From Kocuria sp. (lineage in GTDB: Bacteria; Actinomycetota; Actinomycetes; Actinomycetales; Micrococcaceae): a DNA stretch of 13,327 nucleotides. Of this stretch, positions 6,976 to 13,327 are shown piece by piece. The DNA lies in the NCBI GenBank assembly GCA_030453435.1, contig JAKDKI010000028.1, forward strand, positions 1-13,327, given 5' to 3'. Made by a program: the position numbers and the translations under genes. The notes under the pieces were generated by a model, which did not search any database, was not told the DNA's origin, and worked only from the letters and a program-made list of their open reading frames with translations. Numbering within the stretch: position 1 is the first letter of the stretch; each line of letters begins with the position of its first letter.

Positions 6976-6982
6976 AAGGAGG
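6976..6982 (+). promoter_or_regulatory. Strong Shine-Dalgarno of dps (decides start)
   Basis: AAGGAGG, 5 bases before ATG 6988. It rules out the in-frame GTG at 6970, which would place the ribosome site inside the coding region. Confidence 0.85.
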
Positions 6983-6987
6983 TTCAC

Positions 6988-7641
6988 ATGGCTAAGAAAT
7001 CCAACAAGAACGCCAGCTACACCGTTCCGGGTCTGACCACCACCGAGGGCCACGCTCTCGCTGACACGCTGCAGCAGCGTCTGAACGCTTTGAACGACCT
7101 GCAGCTCACGCTCAAGCACGCTCACTGGAACGTGGTGGGCCCCAACTTCATCTCCGTCCACGAAATGCTGGACCCGCAGATCGAAACCGTTCGCGGCTTC
7201 GTGGACGAGGTTGCCGAGCGGATGGCCACCATGGGTGTCTCGCCCAACGGCCTGCCGGGCGCCATCGTTTCCTCGCGGAAGTGGGACGACTACGACGTGA
7301 TGCGCGCTACCGGTGTGGAGCACCTTGCCGCACTGGATCTGGTCTACTCCGGCGTGATCAAGGACCACCGCAAGGCCATTGAGAAGGCCGGCAAGGTGGA
7401 CCCGATCACCGAGGACATGCTGATCGGCCAGGTCAAGGAACTCGAATTGTTCCAGTGGTTCATGCGCTCGCACATCGAGTCCGTGACCGGAACCCTGGAG
7501 AACTCCAGCGCCAGCACCGAGAAGGGCGCGGCCAAGTCGGTTGCAGCGGACAAGTCGGGTAAGTCGACCAAGTCCACTAAGGCCGCCAAGTCCAGCAAGT
7601 CGGACAAGAAGAGCGACAAGAAGTCTGACAAGAAGAAGTAA
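6988..7641 (+). CDS. dps: Dps-family DNA-binding ferritin with Lys/Ser-rich C-terminal tail
   Basis: Twelve-subunit mini-ferritin that oxidises Fe(II) with peroxide, stores the iron and protects DNA in stress. It has 217 residues; the ferritin core is about 15-165. The intersubunit ferroxidase ligands are His46 (in HAHWNVVGPNF), His58 (HEMLD), Asp73 and Glu77 (FVDEVAERM), with the same spacing as E. coli His51, His63, Asp78 and Glu82. The last 50 or so residues are a disordered tail rich in Lys, Ser, Ala and Asp ending in KSDK repeats, like the DNA-binding tails of mycobacterial Dps and H1-like proteins. The N-terminus (MAKKSNKN) is basic too, so both ends may bind DNA. It has its own promoter, a strong ribosome site and a strong hairpin behind it, consistent with high inducible expression. 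Confidence 0.96.
   Translation: MAKKSNKNASYTVPGLTTTEGHALADTLQQRLNALNDLQLTLKHAHWNVVGPNFISVHEMLDPQIETVRGFVDEVAERMATMGVSPNGLPGAIVSSRKWDDYDVMRATGVEHLAALDLVYSGVIKDHRKAIEKAGKVDPITEDMLIGQVKELELFQWFMRSHIESVTGTLENSSASTEKGAAKSVAADKSGKSTKSTKAAKSSKSDKKSDKKSDKKK
7594..7638 (+). repeat. Short tandem repeat coding the Dps KSDK tail
   Basis: Imperfect 12-base units (Lys-Ser-Asp-Lys; forms such as AAGTCGGACAAG and AAGTCTGACAAG), about three and a half copies at the 3' end of dps. The third positions vary, so the units are not freshly duplicated. Unit number could vary between strains. Confidence 0.7.
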
Positions 7642-7659
7642 CGTTCTTCCCGTCTAACG

Positions 7660-7695
7660 CTGAGGGCCCGGAACCGTACGGTTCGGGGCCCTCAG
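7660..7695. terminator. Strong hairpin terminator behind dps
   Basis: CTGAGGGCCC (7660-7669) pairs with GGGCCCTCAG (7686-7695). After one G-G mismatch, GAACC pairs with GGTTC around a GTAC loop, giving 15 pairs in total. TTCGTCT follows on the plus strand, a partial U-tract. It begins 18 bases after the dps stop and can also serve the convergent carrier gene, whose stop is at 7733. Confidence 0.85.
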
Positions 7696-7732
7696 TTCGT
7701 CTGTGCCCTGGCGGGCCGACAGCGGGTGAACG

Positions 7733-9421
7733 CTAGAAGGTGAGTCCGAAGACCCATACGGCCAGCGTCATGGTCACCAGGGTGATGAGGACCATGGCGA
7801 TCAGATTCAGGAAAACGCCGCCCCGAATCATTTGCGAGATGGTCACATACCCGGAGCCGAAGGCAATGGCGTTGGGCGGGGTGGCCACCGGGAGCATGAA
7901 CGCGCAGGTAGCGGCAAGCGCCACCGGGATGGCCAGCAGCATAGGGTCGATTCCCAGGCCCATGGCCACGCCACCGGCAACCGGCAAGAACGTGGCGGCG
8001 GTTGCGGTGTTGGAGGTCAACTCGGTCAGGAACAGGATGCCGGCCGCGAAGACCAACACCATCAGGATCATGGGAACGCCACCCAGACCCTGGGCCTGCT
8101 CGCCGATCCACTCGGTCAGGCCGGAACCCGAGAACTGCGAGGACAGCGCCAAACCGCCGCCGAACAGCAACAGAACACCCCAGGGCAGCTTGACGGCAGA
8201 ATCCCAGTCCAGCAGACGCACGCCGCGTGCGGCACCGGCGGGGCAGAAGAACAGCAGCAAACCAATGGTCATGGCGATTCCCGCGTCGGAGATCGGCGGG
8301 GTGTCGAAAATCATCGGAATGAACACCCAAGAGACGGCAGCCAGGATGAAGATGGCCAGCACACGCTTCTCACCGGAGGACATGGGGCCGAGTTTGTGAA
8401 GTTCGTCCTGGATGAGTTCCTTGCCGCCCGGGATTTCGGTGATTTCGGGCTTGAACAACACCTTGGTGAGCAAGAACCAGCAGATCGCCAGCATCACGAC
8501 CGCCAGCGGGACTCCCACCAGCATCCACTGGCCGAAGCCGATCTGGATGTCATGGGTGTCGGACAGGTAACCGGCCATCAGGGTGTTCGGCGGGGTGCCG
8601 ATGATGGTGCCCAGCGAACCGATCGAGGCGGCATACGCGATACCCAACATCAACGCCGTACCGAAGTTGGACTTGATGATCTCCTGCTTCACCGAGCTGT
8701 CCTCGGGGTCAACTTCGGTGTCGGGGCCGGCCTGGGAGGTGGCCGGAGCGGCGTCGTCGGTTGCCTGGCGAGCGTCGGATGCGGCGCCCTCAGGTGTGGC
8801 GTCGGCACCGGTGTCGGTTCCGTCGCCGATCTTGGTGACCAACAGCAGCACGGACACGCCGATCGGGAGCATCATCACGGCGGTTGCGGTGTTGGAGACC
8901 CACATGGAGAGGAAGCCGGTCGCGACCATGAAGCCCGCAACCATCTGGGTGGGCTTGGTGCCGATGACCTTGACGGTCAGCAGGGCGATGCGGCGGTGCA
9001 GGTTCCAGCGCTGCATGGCCAGGGCCAACAGGAAGCCGCCCATGAACAGGAAGATCACGTTGTTGCCGTAGGAAGCTCCCACGTCGTCGAACTTGACGTC
9101 GTCACCGAGGACCGGGAAGACCACCAGCGGAACCAGGGCGGTGGCCGGGAGCGGGAGGGCTTCGGTCATCCACCATGCACCCATGAGAACGGCCGTGGCC
9201 GCGGTGAGGCGGGCGCCCTGGGCTACGTCGCCGGGCATCAAGAAATACACGAGGAGTGCCAGCGCAAGACCTGCGATCAGGCCGAGCCACTTGATGCGGT
9301 GGGTTTTGGGGTCCTCGGCCTCTGCACGTTCGCCGGGGGATTGGAAGTTGACCTCTTCACCGCGGTGCGGATCTGGATCAAGGTTCTTGAGGTGCGCGCC
9401 GGGCACCGCTGGGTGGCTCAT
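7733..9421 (-). CDS. DASS/SLC13-family sodium:dicarboxylate (succinate-type) carrier
   Basis: Polytopic inner-membrane carrier of 562 residues that imports C4-dicarboxylates such as succinate, fumarate and malate with Na+. The two repeated sodium and substrate motifs are visible: SNT at 176-178 (MWVSNTATAVMMLP) with TPPN at 276-279, and SNT at 470-472 (LTSNTATAATFLP) with TPPN at 514-517. These match the arrangement of VcINDY. The first helix begins near 44 after a 40-residue polar N-terminus. A hydrophilic loop rich in Ala, Asp, Thr and Glu (about 199-247) separates the halves of the first repeat. ATG 9421 is chosen over an in-frame GTG at 9433 because GGAG lies 6 bases before it. Single gene. 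The exact substrate (dicarboxylate, citrate or sulfate) cannot be read from the sequence. Confidence 0.92.
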   Translation of the reverse strand: MSHPAVPGAHLKNLDPDPHRGEEVNFQSPGERAEAEDPKTHRIKWLGLIAGLALALLVYFLMPGDVAQGARLTAATAVLMGAWWMTEALPLPATALVPLVVFPVLGDDVKFDDVGASYGNNVIFLFMGGFLLALAMQRWNLHRRIALLTVKVIGTKPTQMVAGFMVATGFLSMWVSNTATAVMMLPIGVSVLLLVTKIGDGTDTGADATPEGAASDARQATDDAAPATSQAGPDTEVDPEDSSVKQEIIKSNFGTALMLGIAYAASIGSLGTIIGTPPNTLMAGYLSDTHDIQIGFGQWMLVGVPLAVVMLAICWFLLTKVLFKPEITEIPGGKELIQDELHKLGPMSSGEKRVLAIFILAAVSWVFIPMIFDTPPISDAGIAMTIGLLLFFCPAGAARGVRLLDWDSAVKLPWGVLLLFGGGLALSSQFSGSGLTEWIGEQAQGLGGVPMILMVLVFAAGILFLTELTSNTATAATFLPVAGGVAMGLGIDPMLLAIPVALAATCAFMLPVATPPNAIAFGSGYVTISQMIRGGVFLNLIAMVLITLVTMTLAVWVFGLTF

Positions 9422-9429
9422 GGGGATCT

Positions 9430-9457
9430 CCACGTCATTGTGATGGGGATTACGTGG
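9430..9457 (-). promoter_or_regulatory. Inverted repeat in the carrier leader, next to its ribosome site
   Basis: CCACGT and ACGTGG (9430-9435 and 9452-9457) form a 6-base stem with a 16-base loop in the leader. The minus-strand GGAG of the carrier gene shares its first two bases with the end of the stem. It could partly mask the ribosome site, or be a DNA operator with E-box-like ACGTGG half-sites. Confidence 0.35.
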
Positions 9458-9462
9458 TATTT

Positions 9463-9468
9463 ATTCTA
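9463..9468 (-). promoter_or_regulatory. Possible -10 element of the carrier gene
   Basis: TAGAAT on the minus strand (5 of 6 to TATAAT) in the only AT-rich patch of the gap. Start near 9456, leader about 35 bases. No convincing -35 at the right distance. Confidence 0.4.
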
Positions 9469-9521
9469 TGAAGTTACTGAGTATTTCGCCCGTAACCTTG
9501 ACGCGCGGCGGGTCACGAGCG

Positions 9522-9559
9522 CCAATGGCCCGCCCCGGTGAATGGGGGCGGGCCATTGG
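9522..9559. terminator. Perfect 15-pair hairpin behind serA
   Basis: CCAATGGCCCGCCCC (9522-9536) pairs without mismatch with GGGGCGGGCCATTGG (9545-9559) around an 8-base loop. It starts 55 bases after the serA stop and ends before the carrier promoter region, separating the two same-strand genes. No U-tract follows on the minus strand, so it is an I-shaped terminator of the kind common in high-GC actinobacteria. Confidence 0.8.
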
Positions 9560-9614
9560 TTCGGATTCTCGCCGGGTCGGTCGCGTTTGAAGACGTGCCA
9601 GCGGGGGAGTGGCG

Positions 9615-10811
9615 CTAGCTGACGGTGGCCACCCGAATGGTTTCGGGCAGTGCCTCGATGGCTGCCACGACCTCCGGGGTCACGCCGTTGCCGCAATCGG
9701 TGACCAGGTAGCCGGTCTGGCCCTTGGTGACCAGCTGCTGCCGGTCCACGTTGATGCCGTGCTCGCCCAGCACCGAGTTCACGCGAGCCAGCACGCCGGG
9801 CAGGTTGCTGTGGATGTGCAGCAGACGGGTGCCGACGATCTCCGGATCCAGCTGAACCTCCGGGAAGTTCACGGACAGGCTCGTGGAACCGTAGCGGCTG
9901 TAGTCGACCAGCTTGCCGGCCACGAACTGTCCGATGTTCTCCTGTGCCTCCGCAGTGGAGCCGCCCACGTGCGGGGTGAGGATCACGTTGGGCAGCCCCT
10001 GCAGCGGCGAGGTGAACGGATCGCCGGCGACCTTGGGCTCGGTGGGGAACACGTCCACCGCGGCACCCGCCACGTGGCCGGAGGCCAGGGCCTCGCGCAG
10101 CGCCTCGTGGTCAACCACGTGACCGCGGGACAGGTTCAGGAACAGTGAGCGCGGGCGCATCTTGCGGAACTGCTCGCGGCCAAACATGTTGGCGTTGTTG
10201 GGGCGACCGTCCACGTGCAGGGTTACGGTTTCGACCGACTCCAGCAGCTCGTCCAGGGAGTCGCACTTGGTGGCGTTACCCATGGCCAGGCGGTCCACGG
10301 TGTCGAAGTAGTACACCTTCATGCCGAACGCCTCCGCCAGCACGGACAGCTGCTTGCCGATGTTGCCGTAGCCCACGATGCCCAGCGTGCGGCCGCGCAC
10401 CTCGTGGGAGCCCTTGGCGGACTTGTCCCACACACCCTCGTGCATCGCCTTGTTCTTGTCGGTGAGGTGACGGGCCATCACGATGATCTCGCCCATCGCC
10501 AGCTCCACCACGGATCGGGTGTTGGAGTACGGGGCGTTGAACACCACGGTGGCGGTGTCCGTGGCGGCGGTCAGATCGATCTGGTTGGTGCCGATACAGA
10601 ACGCGCCAATGGTCTGCAGCTGCGGGTGCGCTTCCAGCACCTCGCGCGTGACCTGGGTCTTCGAGCGGATCCCCAGCAAGTCCACGCCGTGCAGCGCTTC
10701 CTTCAGCTCGGCGGGGTCCAGCGCGCCCTTGCGGGTCTCGACCTCAACTCCGCGGCTGCGCAGGAGGTCAACGGCGTCGGTATGGATGTTCTCAAGCAGT
10801 AAGGCCTTCAC
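9615..10811 (-). CDS. serA: D-3-phosphoglycerate dehydrogenase, short form with ACT domain
   Basis: First committed step of serine synthesis: 3-phosphoglycerate to 3-phosphohydroxypyruvate with NAD. It has 398 residues, the short E. coli/yeast type. Catalytic residues are Arg229 (LSRG), Glu258 (FPTEPK) and His281 (TPHVGGST); the NAD motif is GIVGYGNIG near 144-152. IGAFCIGTNQIDL, FNAPYSNTRSV and TAEAQENIG are near-identical to the E. coli protein. The C-terminal ACT domain (about 325-398) keeps the serine-binding residues His334, Asn336 and Asn354 with E. coli spacing (344, 346, 364), so feedback inhibition is expected. GTG start with weak AGGA upstream. The long mycobacterial and corynebacterial form (about 530 residues) has an extra domain that is absent here. 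Single gene, bounded by hairpins. Confidence 0.93.
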   Translation of the reverse strand: MKALLLENIHTDAVDLLRSRGVEVETRKGALDPAELKEALHGVDLLGIRSKTQVTREVLEAHPQLQTIGAFCIGTNQIDLTAATDTATVVFNAPYSNTRSVVELAMGEIIVMARHLTDKNKAMHEGVWDKSAKGSHEVRGRTLGIVGYGNIGKQLSVLAEAFGMKVYYFDTVDRLAMGNATKCDSLDELLESVETVTLHVDGRPNNANMFGREQFRKMRPRSLFLNLSRGHVVDHEALREALASGHVAGAAVDVFPTEPKVAGDPFTSPLQGLPNVILTPHVGGSTAEAQENIGQFVAGKLVDYSRYGSTSLSVNFPEVQLDPEIVGTRLLHIHSNLPGVLARVNSVLGEHGINVDRQQLVTKGQTGYLVTDCGNGVTPEVVAAIEALPETIRVATVS

Positions 10812-10829
10812 CCGTCCATCCTATGGGGT

Positions 10830-10845
10830 GGGGCGCGGGCGCCCC
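10830..10845. other. GC hairpin in the serA leader
   Basis: GGGGCG (10830-10835) pairs with CGCCCC (10840-10845) around a 4-base loop, 18 bases upstream of the serA GTG on the minus strand. Possibly a leader structure of serA or the end of the upstream transcription unit; no function is shown. Confidence 0.35.
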
Positions 10846-10863
10846 GTTTCACGACGTAGCATT

Positions 10864-10907
10864 CCGGGTCACCCCCGAACGCGGCGCTCGCGCGCGGGAT
10901 GACCCGG
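10864..10907. terminator. Bulged hairpin behind the glycosyltransferase gene
   Basis: CCGGGTCA (10864-10871) pairs with TGACCCGG (10900-10907); inside it CCCG (10874-10877) pairs with CGGG (10895-10898) with small bulges. It lies 31 bases after the glycosyltransferase stop on the minus strand, so it is a candidate terminator for the polysaccharide genes ahead of serA. There is no U-tract. Confidence 0.5.
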
Positions 10908-10938
10908 CGGCGTCGTCCTCCGGGACCGCGCCGTCCGC

Positions 10939-12063
10939 TCAGTCCCGGTACGCGCCCAGCAGCTTCTCGACGACGGCGCGCATCCCGTACTCGCGCGCGA
11001 TCGTGTCCGCGGCCGCCCGACCCGCTCGCCGTCGCCGCTCGGGATCGGCGATCAGCTGCGCGAGGGCATCTTCGAGGGGTGGCTGGGTGTCGTCCACGAC
11101 CGCGCCGGACCCCGTTCGCGCGACCGTGGGCGCGAGCCCGCACGTGTCCGTCACGACCACGGGCAGTCCCGCGGACATGGCCTCGAGAACCGACATGGGG
11201 TACGGCTCGTGGACGGAGGGTAGGACGTACACGTCCGATTCCGCCATCCACCGCGCCGCGCCCGCGGAGTCCACCGGGCCGGCCCACGTGAGGCGCTCGC
11301 CGAGGCCCGCGGCCGCGATCGCCGCGCGCACCGCGTCCCCCTGGCCCTCATCCGGGCCCACGAGCGTGAACGTGGCGCGCGGGAACCGCTCGGCCAGGGA
11401 TCGCGCGGCGGCCACGAACGCGAGCGGACGCTTGCGATCCTGCAGACGCGCGAGGAACAGCACGCGACACTCGTCGTCTTCCCGCGGCACGCGGGGGCGC
11501 GAGGATACGGGCATCCCATTGTGCAGTTCCATGAGGTTCACGGGCCCGCGGGCGACCTCGGTGAGGTCCTGTTCCTCCTGAGGGGTGAGATAGCAGACCC
11601 GGTGCGCGTCCCGCAGCACCCGTCGGGTCAGCAGGGCGTCCAGGGGCCCCGCGAGGGGATTCTCGGACGGGTCGATCATCCCGTGGGTTTGCAGGATGGT
11701 TCGGGTGCCCGCGCGCTCCGCGAGCCACGCGGCCGGCAGGGTCAGCAGGTCACGCGCCGTGTGCACGTGCACCACGTCCGCGGTCGGCGCGACCCGGCGC
11801 AGCCACGACAGCATGGCCGGCGATGTGAGACCCGCGAAACCCGCACCCGGCAGGGCCTGGACAGGACGGAAGAGCTGCGTGCGCACGCCGTCGCGTTCGG
11901 TGGGCAGGGGCGCGCCCAGATCGGAGCCGGTCGCGGCGAGGATCACGTCGTGTCCGGCGTCGGCAAGCGCACGACACTGGTTGAGGGCCACCGTGGTGGG
12001 CCCGCCGTACGCGTTGGTGCCCGAGACCAGGGCGACGACCTGCAGGATCCGCACGCCGTTCAC
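10939..12063 (-). CDS. GT4-family glycosyltransferase (exopolysaccharide type)
   Basis: Retaining GT-B glycosyltransferase of 374 residues that should add a sugar from a nucleotide donor to a lipid-linked polysaccharide precursor. The N-terminal acceptor domain starts VRILQVVALVSG and has a glycine-rich NAYGGPTTVAL loop and DVVHVHTARD. The C-terminal donor domain has FLARLQDRKRP, TLVGPDEGQG and the family E-x7-E motif (Glu286 and Glu294 in HEPYPMSVLEAMSAGLPVV). The start is taken as GTG 12063, which overlaps the acyltransferase stop in a GTGA. A second GTG at 12054 gives the more usual start VRILQVV and has GAAGG 10 bases upstream, so it is a real alternative. An open frame extends further upstream but is only the antisense-free extension through the acyltransferase gene. 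Donor and acceptor cannot be told. Confidence 0.9.
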   Translation of the reverse strand: MNGVRILQVVALVSGTNAYGGPTTVALNQCRALADAGHDVILAATGSDLGAPLPTERDGVRTQLFRPVQALPGAGFAGLTSPAMLSWLRRVAPTADVVHVHTARDLLTLPAAWLAERAGTRTILQTHGMIDPSENPLAGPLDALLTRRVLRDAHRVCYLTPQEEQDLTEVARGPVNLMELHNGMPVSSRPRVPREDDECRVLFLARLQDRKRPLAFVAAARSLAERFPRATFTLVGPDEGQGDAVRAAIAAAGLGERLTWAGPVDSAGAARWMAESDVYVLPSVHEPYPMSVLEAMSAGLPVVVTDTCGLAPTVARTGSGAVVDDTQPPLEDALAQLIADPERRRRAGRAAADTIAREYGMRAVVEKLLGAYRD

Positions 12064-12596
12064 GCCTTCGTGGCCACGGGGGCGAGCACGCGCGCCCCGG
12101 CCGGGACGTCCCGCGTGACGAGCGCGGTGGCTCCCACGACGGCGCCCTCGCCCACCGTGACGCCGCGCAGGACGGTGGCTCGCAGGGCGATCCATGCGCC
12201 GTCGGCCACGGTGATGGGGGCGTTGTCGAACTCGAAGGCCGGGTCGTCCGCGCGGTGGCTGCCCGTGCACAGCATGGCGCCCTGCGACACGCACACGTCC
12301 GAGCCGATCGTGATGGGCTCCAGGTTGAGCAACCATGCGCCCACGCCAATCCACGAGTTCTCGCCCACGGCCAGTTTCCACGGCCAGTGGATCCGCACGT
12401 CGTGGCGGATCAGTGTGCCCTCCCCGATCTGCGCGCCGAAGGCCCGCAGGATGCGGGTGCGTACACTCGGCGGGCACAGGACGGACCGCTGCAGCGGTTC
12501 CGCCACGAGGGCCCACGCGGCGCACTGCAGCGTTCCCCGGCCCTTGTCGTAGCCGCGGCCGGTGAAGGTGGCCAGGCGTCTCGTCGTGTGTGTCAT
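12060..12596 (-). CDS. WcaF-like hexapeptide-repeat (LbH) O-acyltransferase
   Basis: Left-handed beta-helix acyltransferase of 178 residues, of the WcaF/colanic-acid group that acetylates sugars of surface polysaccharides. An N-terminal segment (about 25-55) precedes hexapeptide coils (IGEGTLIRHDV, VGENSWIGVGA, IGSDVCVSQGAML, VADGAWIALRATV, VGEGAVVGATALV). Catalytic His114 lies in CTGSHR, and the end (DVPAGARVLAPVATK) is typical of the family. ATG 12596 is chosen because GGGAG lies 5 bases upstream. An in-frame ATG at 12680 overlaps the upstream stop as ATGA, but the extra 28 residues are Arg/His-rich and unlike the family. It overlaps the glycosyltransferase gene by 4 bases, so both likely modify the same polymer. 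Confidence 0.9.
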   Translation of the reverse strand: MTHTTRRLATFTGRGYDKGRGTLQCAAWALVAEPLQRSVLCPPSVRTRILRAFGAQIGEGTLIRHDVRIHWPWKLAVGENSWIGVGAWLLNLEPITIGSDVCVSQGAMLCTGSHRADDPAFEFDNAPITVADGAWIALRATVLRGVTVGEGAVVGATALVTRDVPAGARVLAPVATKA

Positions 12597-12601
12597 GGTC
12601 T

Positions 12602-12606
12602 CTCCC
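12602..12606 (-). promoter_or_regulatory. Ribosome site of the acyltransferase gene (decides start)
   Basis: GGGAG on the minus strand, 5 bases before ATG 12596. No comparable site precedes the alternative ATG at 12680. Confidence 0.6.
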
Positions 12607-12649
12607 TTGCCCGGGACCGCGATGGCGGTGCCATGGTCGTGGTCTGCGT

Positions 12650-12669
12650 GCCGAGGTGCGTGCCTCGGC
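12650..12669. other. Intra-operon hairpin
   Basis: GCCGAGG (12650-12656) pairs with CCTCGGC (12663-12669) around a 6-base loop. It begins 7 bases after the stop of the right-edge gene in the 80-base gap before the acyltransferase gene. Without a U-tract it may be an attenuator or an mRNA stability element rather than a full terminator. Confidence 0.45.
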
Positions 12670-12676
12670 GGTCTTC

Positions 12677-13327
12677 TCATGGGTCGTCCCGGCGGTACAC
12701 CGGGGTGGAATACGCGATGCTGCCGTCCTGCCCGACGGCGCGCGCGACCGTGAAGCCGTGCGCCGGGGTGGCGACGTTCTGCCCGCCCACGATGCTCTGC
12801 GGCGGATCCTCGTACGCCACGTCCTGCTGCCCCACGGCGAGGCCGGCGGGCCACGTGTTGTGCAGCACCTCGAGCGAGCGCACGGGCTCGCGCGCCGTCA
12901 GCCGGAGGGACCGGGCGTCGGCGTCGCGGGGCGGTGGCGCCACGAGGTCGGTGAACGCCGCGCTACGATCGGAGGCGAGCGAGTAGTACGTGCGGCGGGC
13001 GGGCTGCGGGACGGCCGGGTCCTCGGGCGCGTAGACGACGACCGGCGCCCCACGGGTGCTGCTGAGGCTCCGCCCGGTTCCGTCCGTGACGTCCACGACG
13101 GCGTACACCCAGCTCCCGGCGTCCGCCTCGATCCCGCGATCGAGCACCGCCGCCCCGGCTTCGCCCGCGGCGACCGTGACGGGGTCGGAGCTCGCGAGGT
13201 CTCGCTCGTCCCGCGCGATGACGCGCACCCGCACCCGGACGGGCTCCGCGCCGTGGTTGATTACCAGGCCCTCCGCCAGGACGTTACGACCCTCGATCAG
13301 GAACTGGGGGGACGTCACGTATCCCAC
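12677..13327 (-). CDS. Beta-rich protein of unknown function, N-terminus outside the window
   Basis: I do not recognise this protein. The C-terminal 216 residues are visible and the frame is open to the right edge; the terminal GTG is a valine codon at the cut rather than a convincing start. It is rich in alternating hydrophobic residues, Val, Asp and Arg, and has no cysteine. The first 100 or so residues (NVLAEGLVINHGAEPVRVRV, VTVAAGEAGAAV, GSWVYAVVDVTDG) look like an Ig-like or CARDB-type beta-sandwich. The rest (RRTYYSLASDRSAAFTDLV, GFTVARAVGQDGSIAYSTPV) is also strand-like. No transmembrane helix is visible. The acyltransferase and glycosyltransferase genes follow it, so a secreted or surface protein linked to a polysaccharide is plausible. 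This is context only. Confidence 0.7.
   Translation of the reverse strand: MGYVTSPQFLIEGRNVLAEGLVINHGAEPVRVRVRVIARDERDLASSDPVTVAAGEAGAAVLDRGIEADAGSWVYAVVDVTDGTGRSLSSTRGAPVVVYAPEDPAVPQPARRTYYSLASDRSAAFTDLVAPPPRDADARSLRLTAREPVRSLEVLHNTWPAGLAVGQQDVAYEDPPQSIVGGQNVATPAHGFTVARAVGQDGSIAYSTPVYRRDDP

Noticed and set aside
7832..9541. Long open frame on the plus strand (569 codons) opposite the dicarboxylate carrier
   Set aside because: Gln/His/Gly-rich shadow translation produced by high GC in the antisense frame; no domain, no ribosome site, and the minus-strand gene is unmistakable.
12064..12525. N-terminal extension of the glycosyltransferase frame up to 12525
   Set aside because: This part is an out-of-frame reading of the acyltransferase gene (Arg/His/Pro-rich); the GT fold begins at VRILQVV, and the GTGA overlap gives a natural start.
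12597..12854. N-terminal extension of the acyltransferase frame up to 12854
   Set aside because: Beyond 12680 it overlaps the right-edge gene and is Arg/Gly-rich; the ribosome site at 12602-12606 and family length favour ATG 12596.
1..13327. CRISPR array, insertion sequence, prophage, toxin-antitoxin pair or defence system
   Set aside because: No regular spaced repeats, transposase, integrase, terminal inverted repeats or small paired genes are visible on either strand.

Overview
The window comes from a high-GC Gram-positive bacterium of the Actinobacteria. The strongest sign is the fhaA-fhaB-pstP-rodA block at the left. Its order is that of the mycobacterial signalling and cell-wall locus that continues into pbpA, pknA and pknB. 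The short leaders, frequent GTG starts, strong C/G third positions and gene set suggest the order Micrococcales (for example a Kocuria, Rothia or Arthrobacter relative). That placement is inference, not read directly.

Layout. Bases 1-3811, minus strand: an operon reading fhaA, fhaB, pstP, rodA with gaps of a few bases or a 4-base overlap; rodA runs off the left edge. It joins two FHA phosphothreonine readers, the PP2C phosphatase that opposes PknA/PknB, and the SEDS polymerase that makes side-wall peptidoglycan. Bases 4021-4677, plus strand: a secreted acidic lipoprotein with PepSY-like repeats, divergent from fhaA across a gap with a bulged stem-loop. Bases 4742-6802, minus strand: FadH-type 2,4-dienoyl-CoA reductase. 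Bases 6988-7641, plus strand: a Dps ferritin with a long Lys/Ser tail. fadH and dps diverge across a gap of about 185 bases holding an extended -10 promoter, a GAAC-N4-GTTC box and two inverted repeats. Bases 7733-9421, minus strand: a DASS/SLC13 sodium-coupled dicarboxylate carrier. Bases 9615-10811, minus strand: a serine-sensitive, E. coli-type phosphoglycerate dehydrogenase. Bases 10939-13327, minus strand: a visibly more GC-rich set of exopolysaccharide type, with a partial beta-rich protein of unknown role, a left-handed beta-helix acyltransferase and a GT4 glycosyltransferase overlapping it by 4 bases.

Strong hairpins lie at most gene ends (4709-4755, 7660-7695, 9522-9559, 10864-10907). 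They are GC-rich and mostly lack a clear U-tract, as is common in these genomes. No gene-free stretch exceeds about 210 bases. I see no tRNA, rRNA, CRISPR array, insertion sequence, prophage or origin.

Most of the window is conserved core or near-core content. I do not see convincing evidence of an undescribed multi-gene system. The points most worth a second look are the regulatory gap between fadH and dps, and the unidentified protein with its polysaccharide genes at the right edge.
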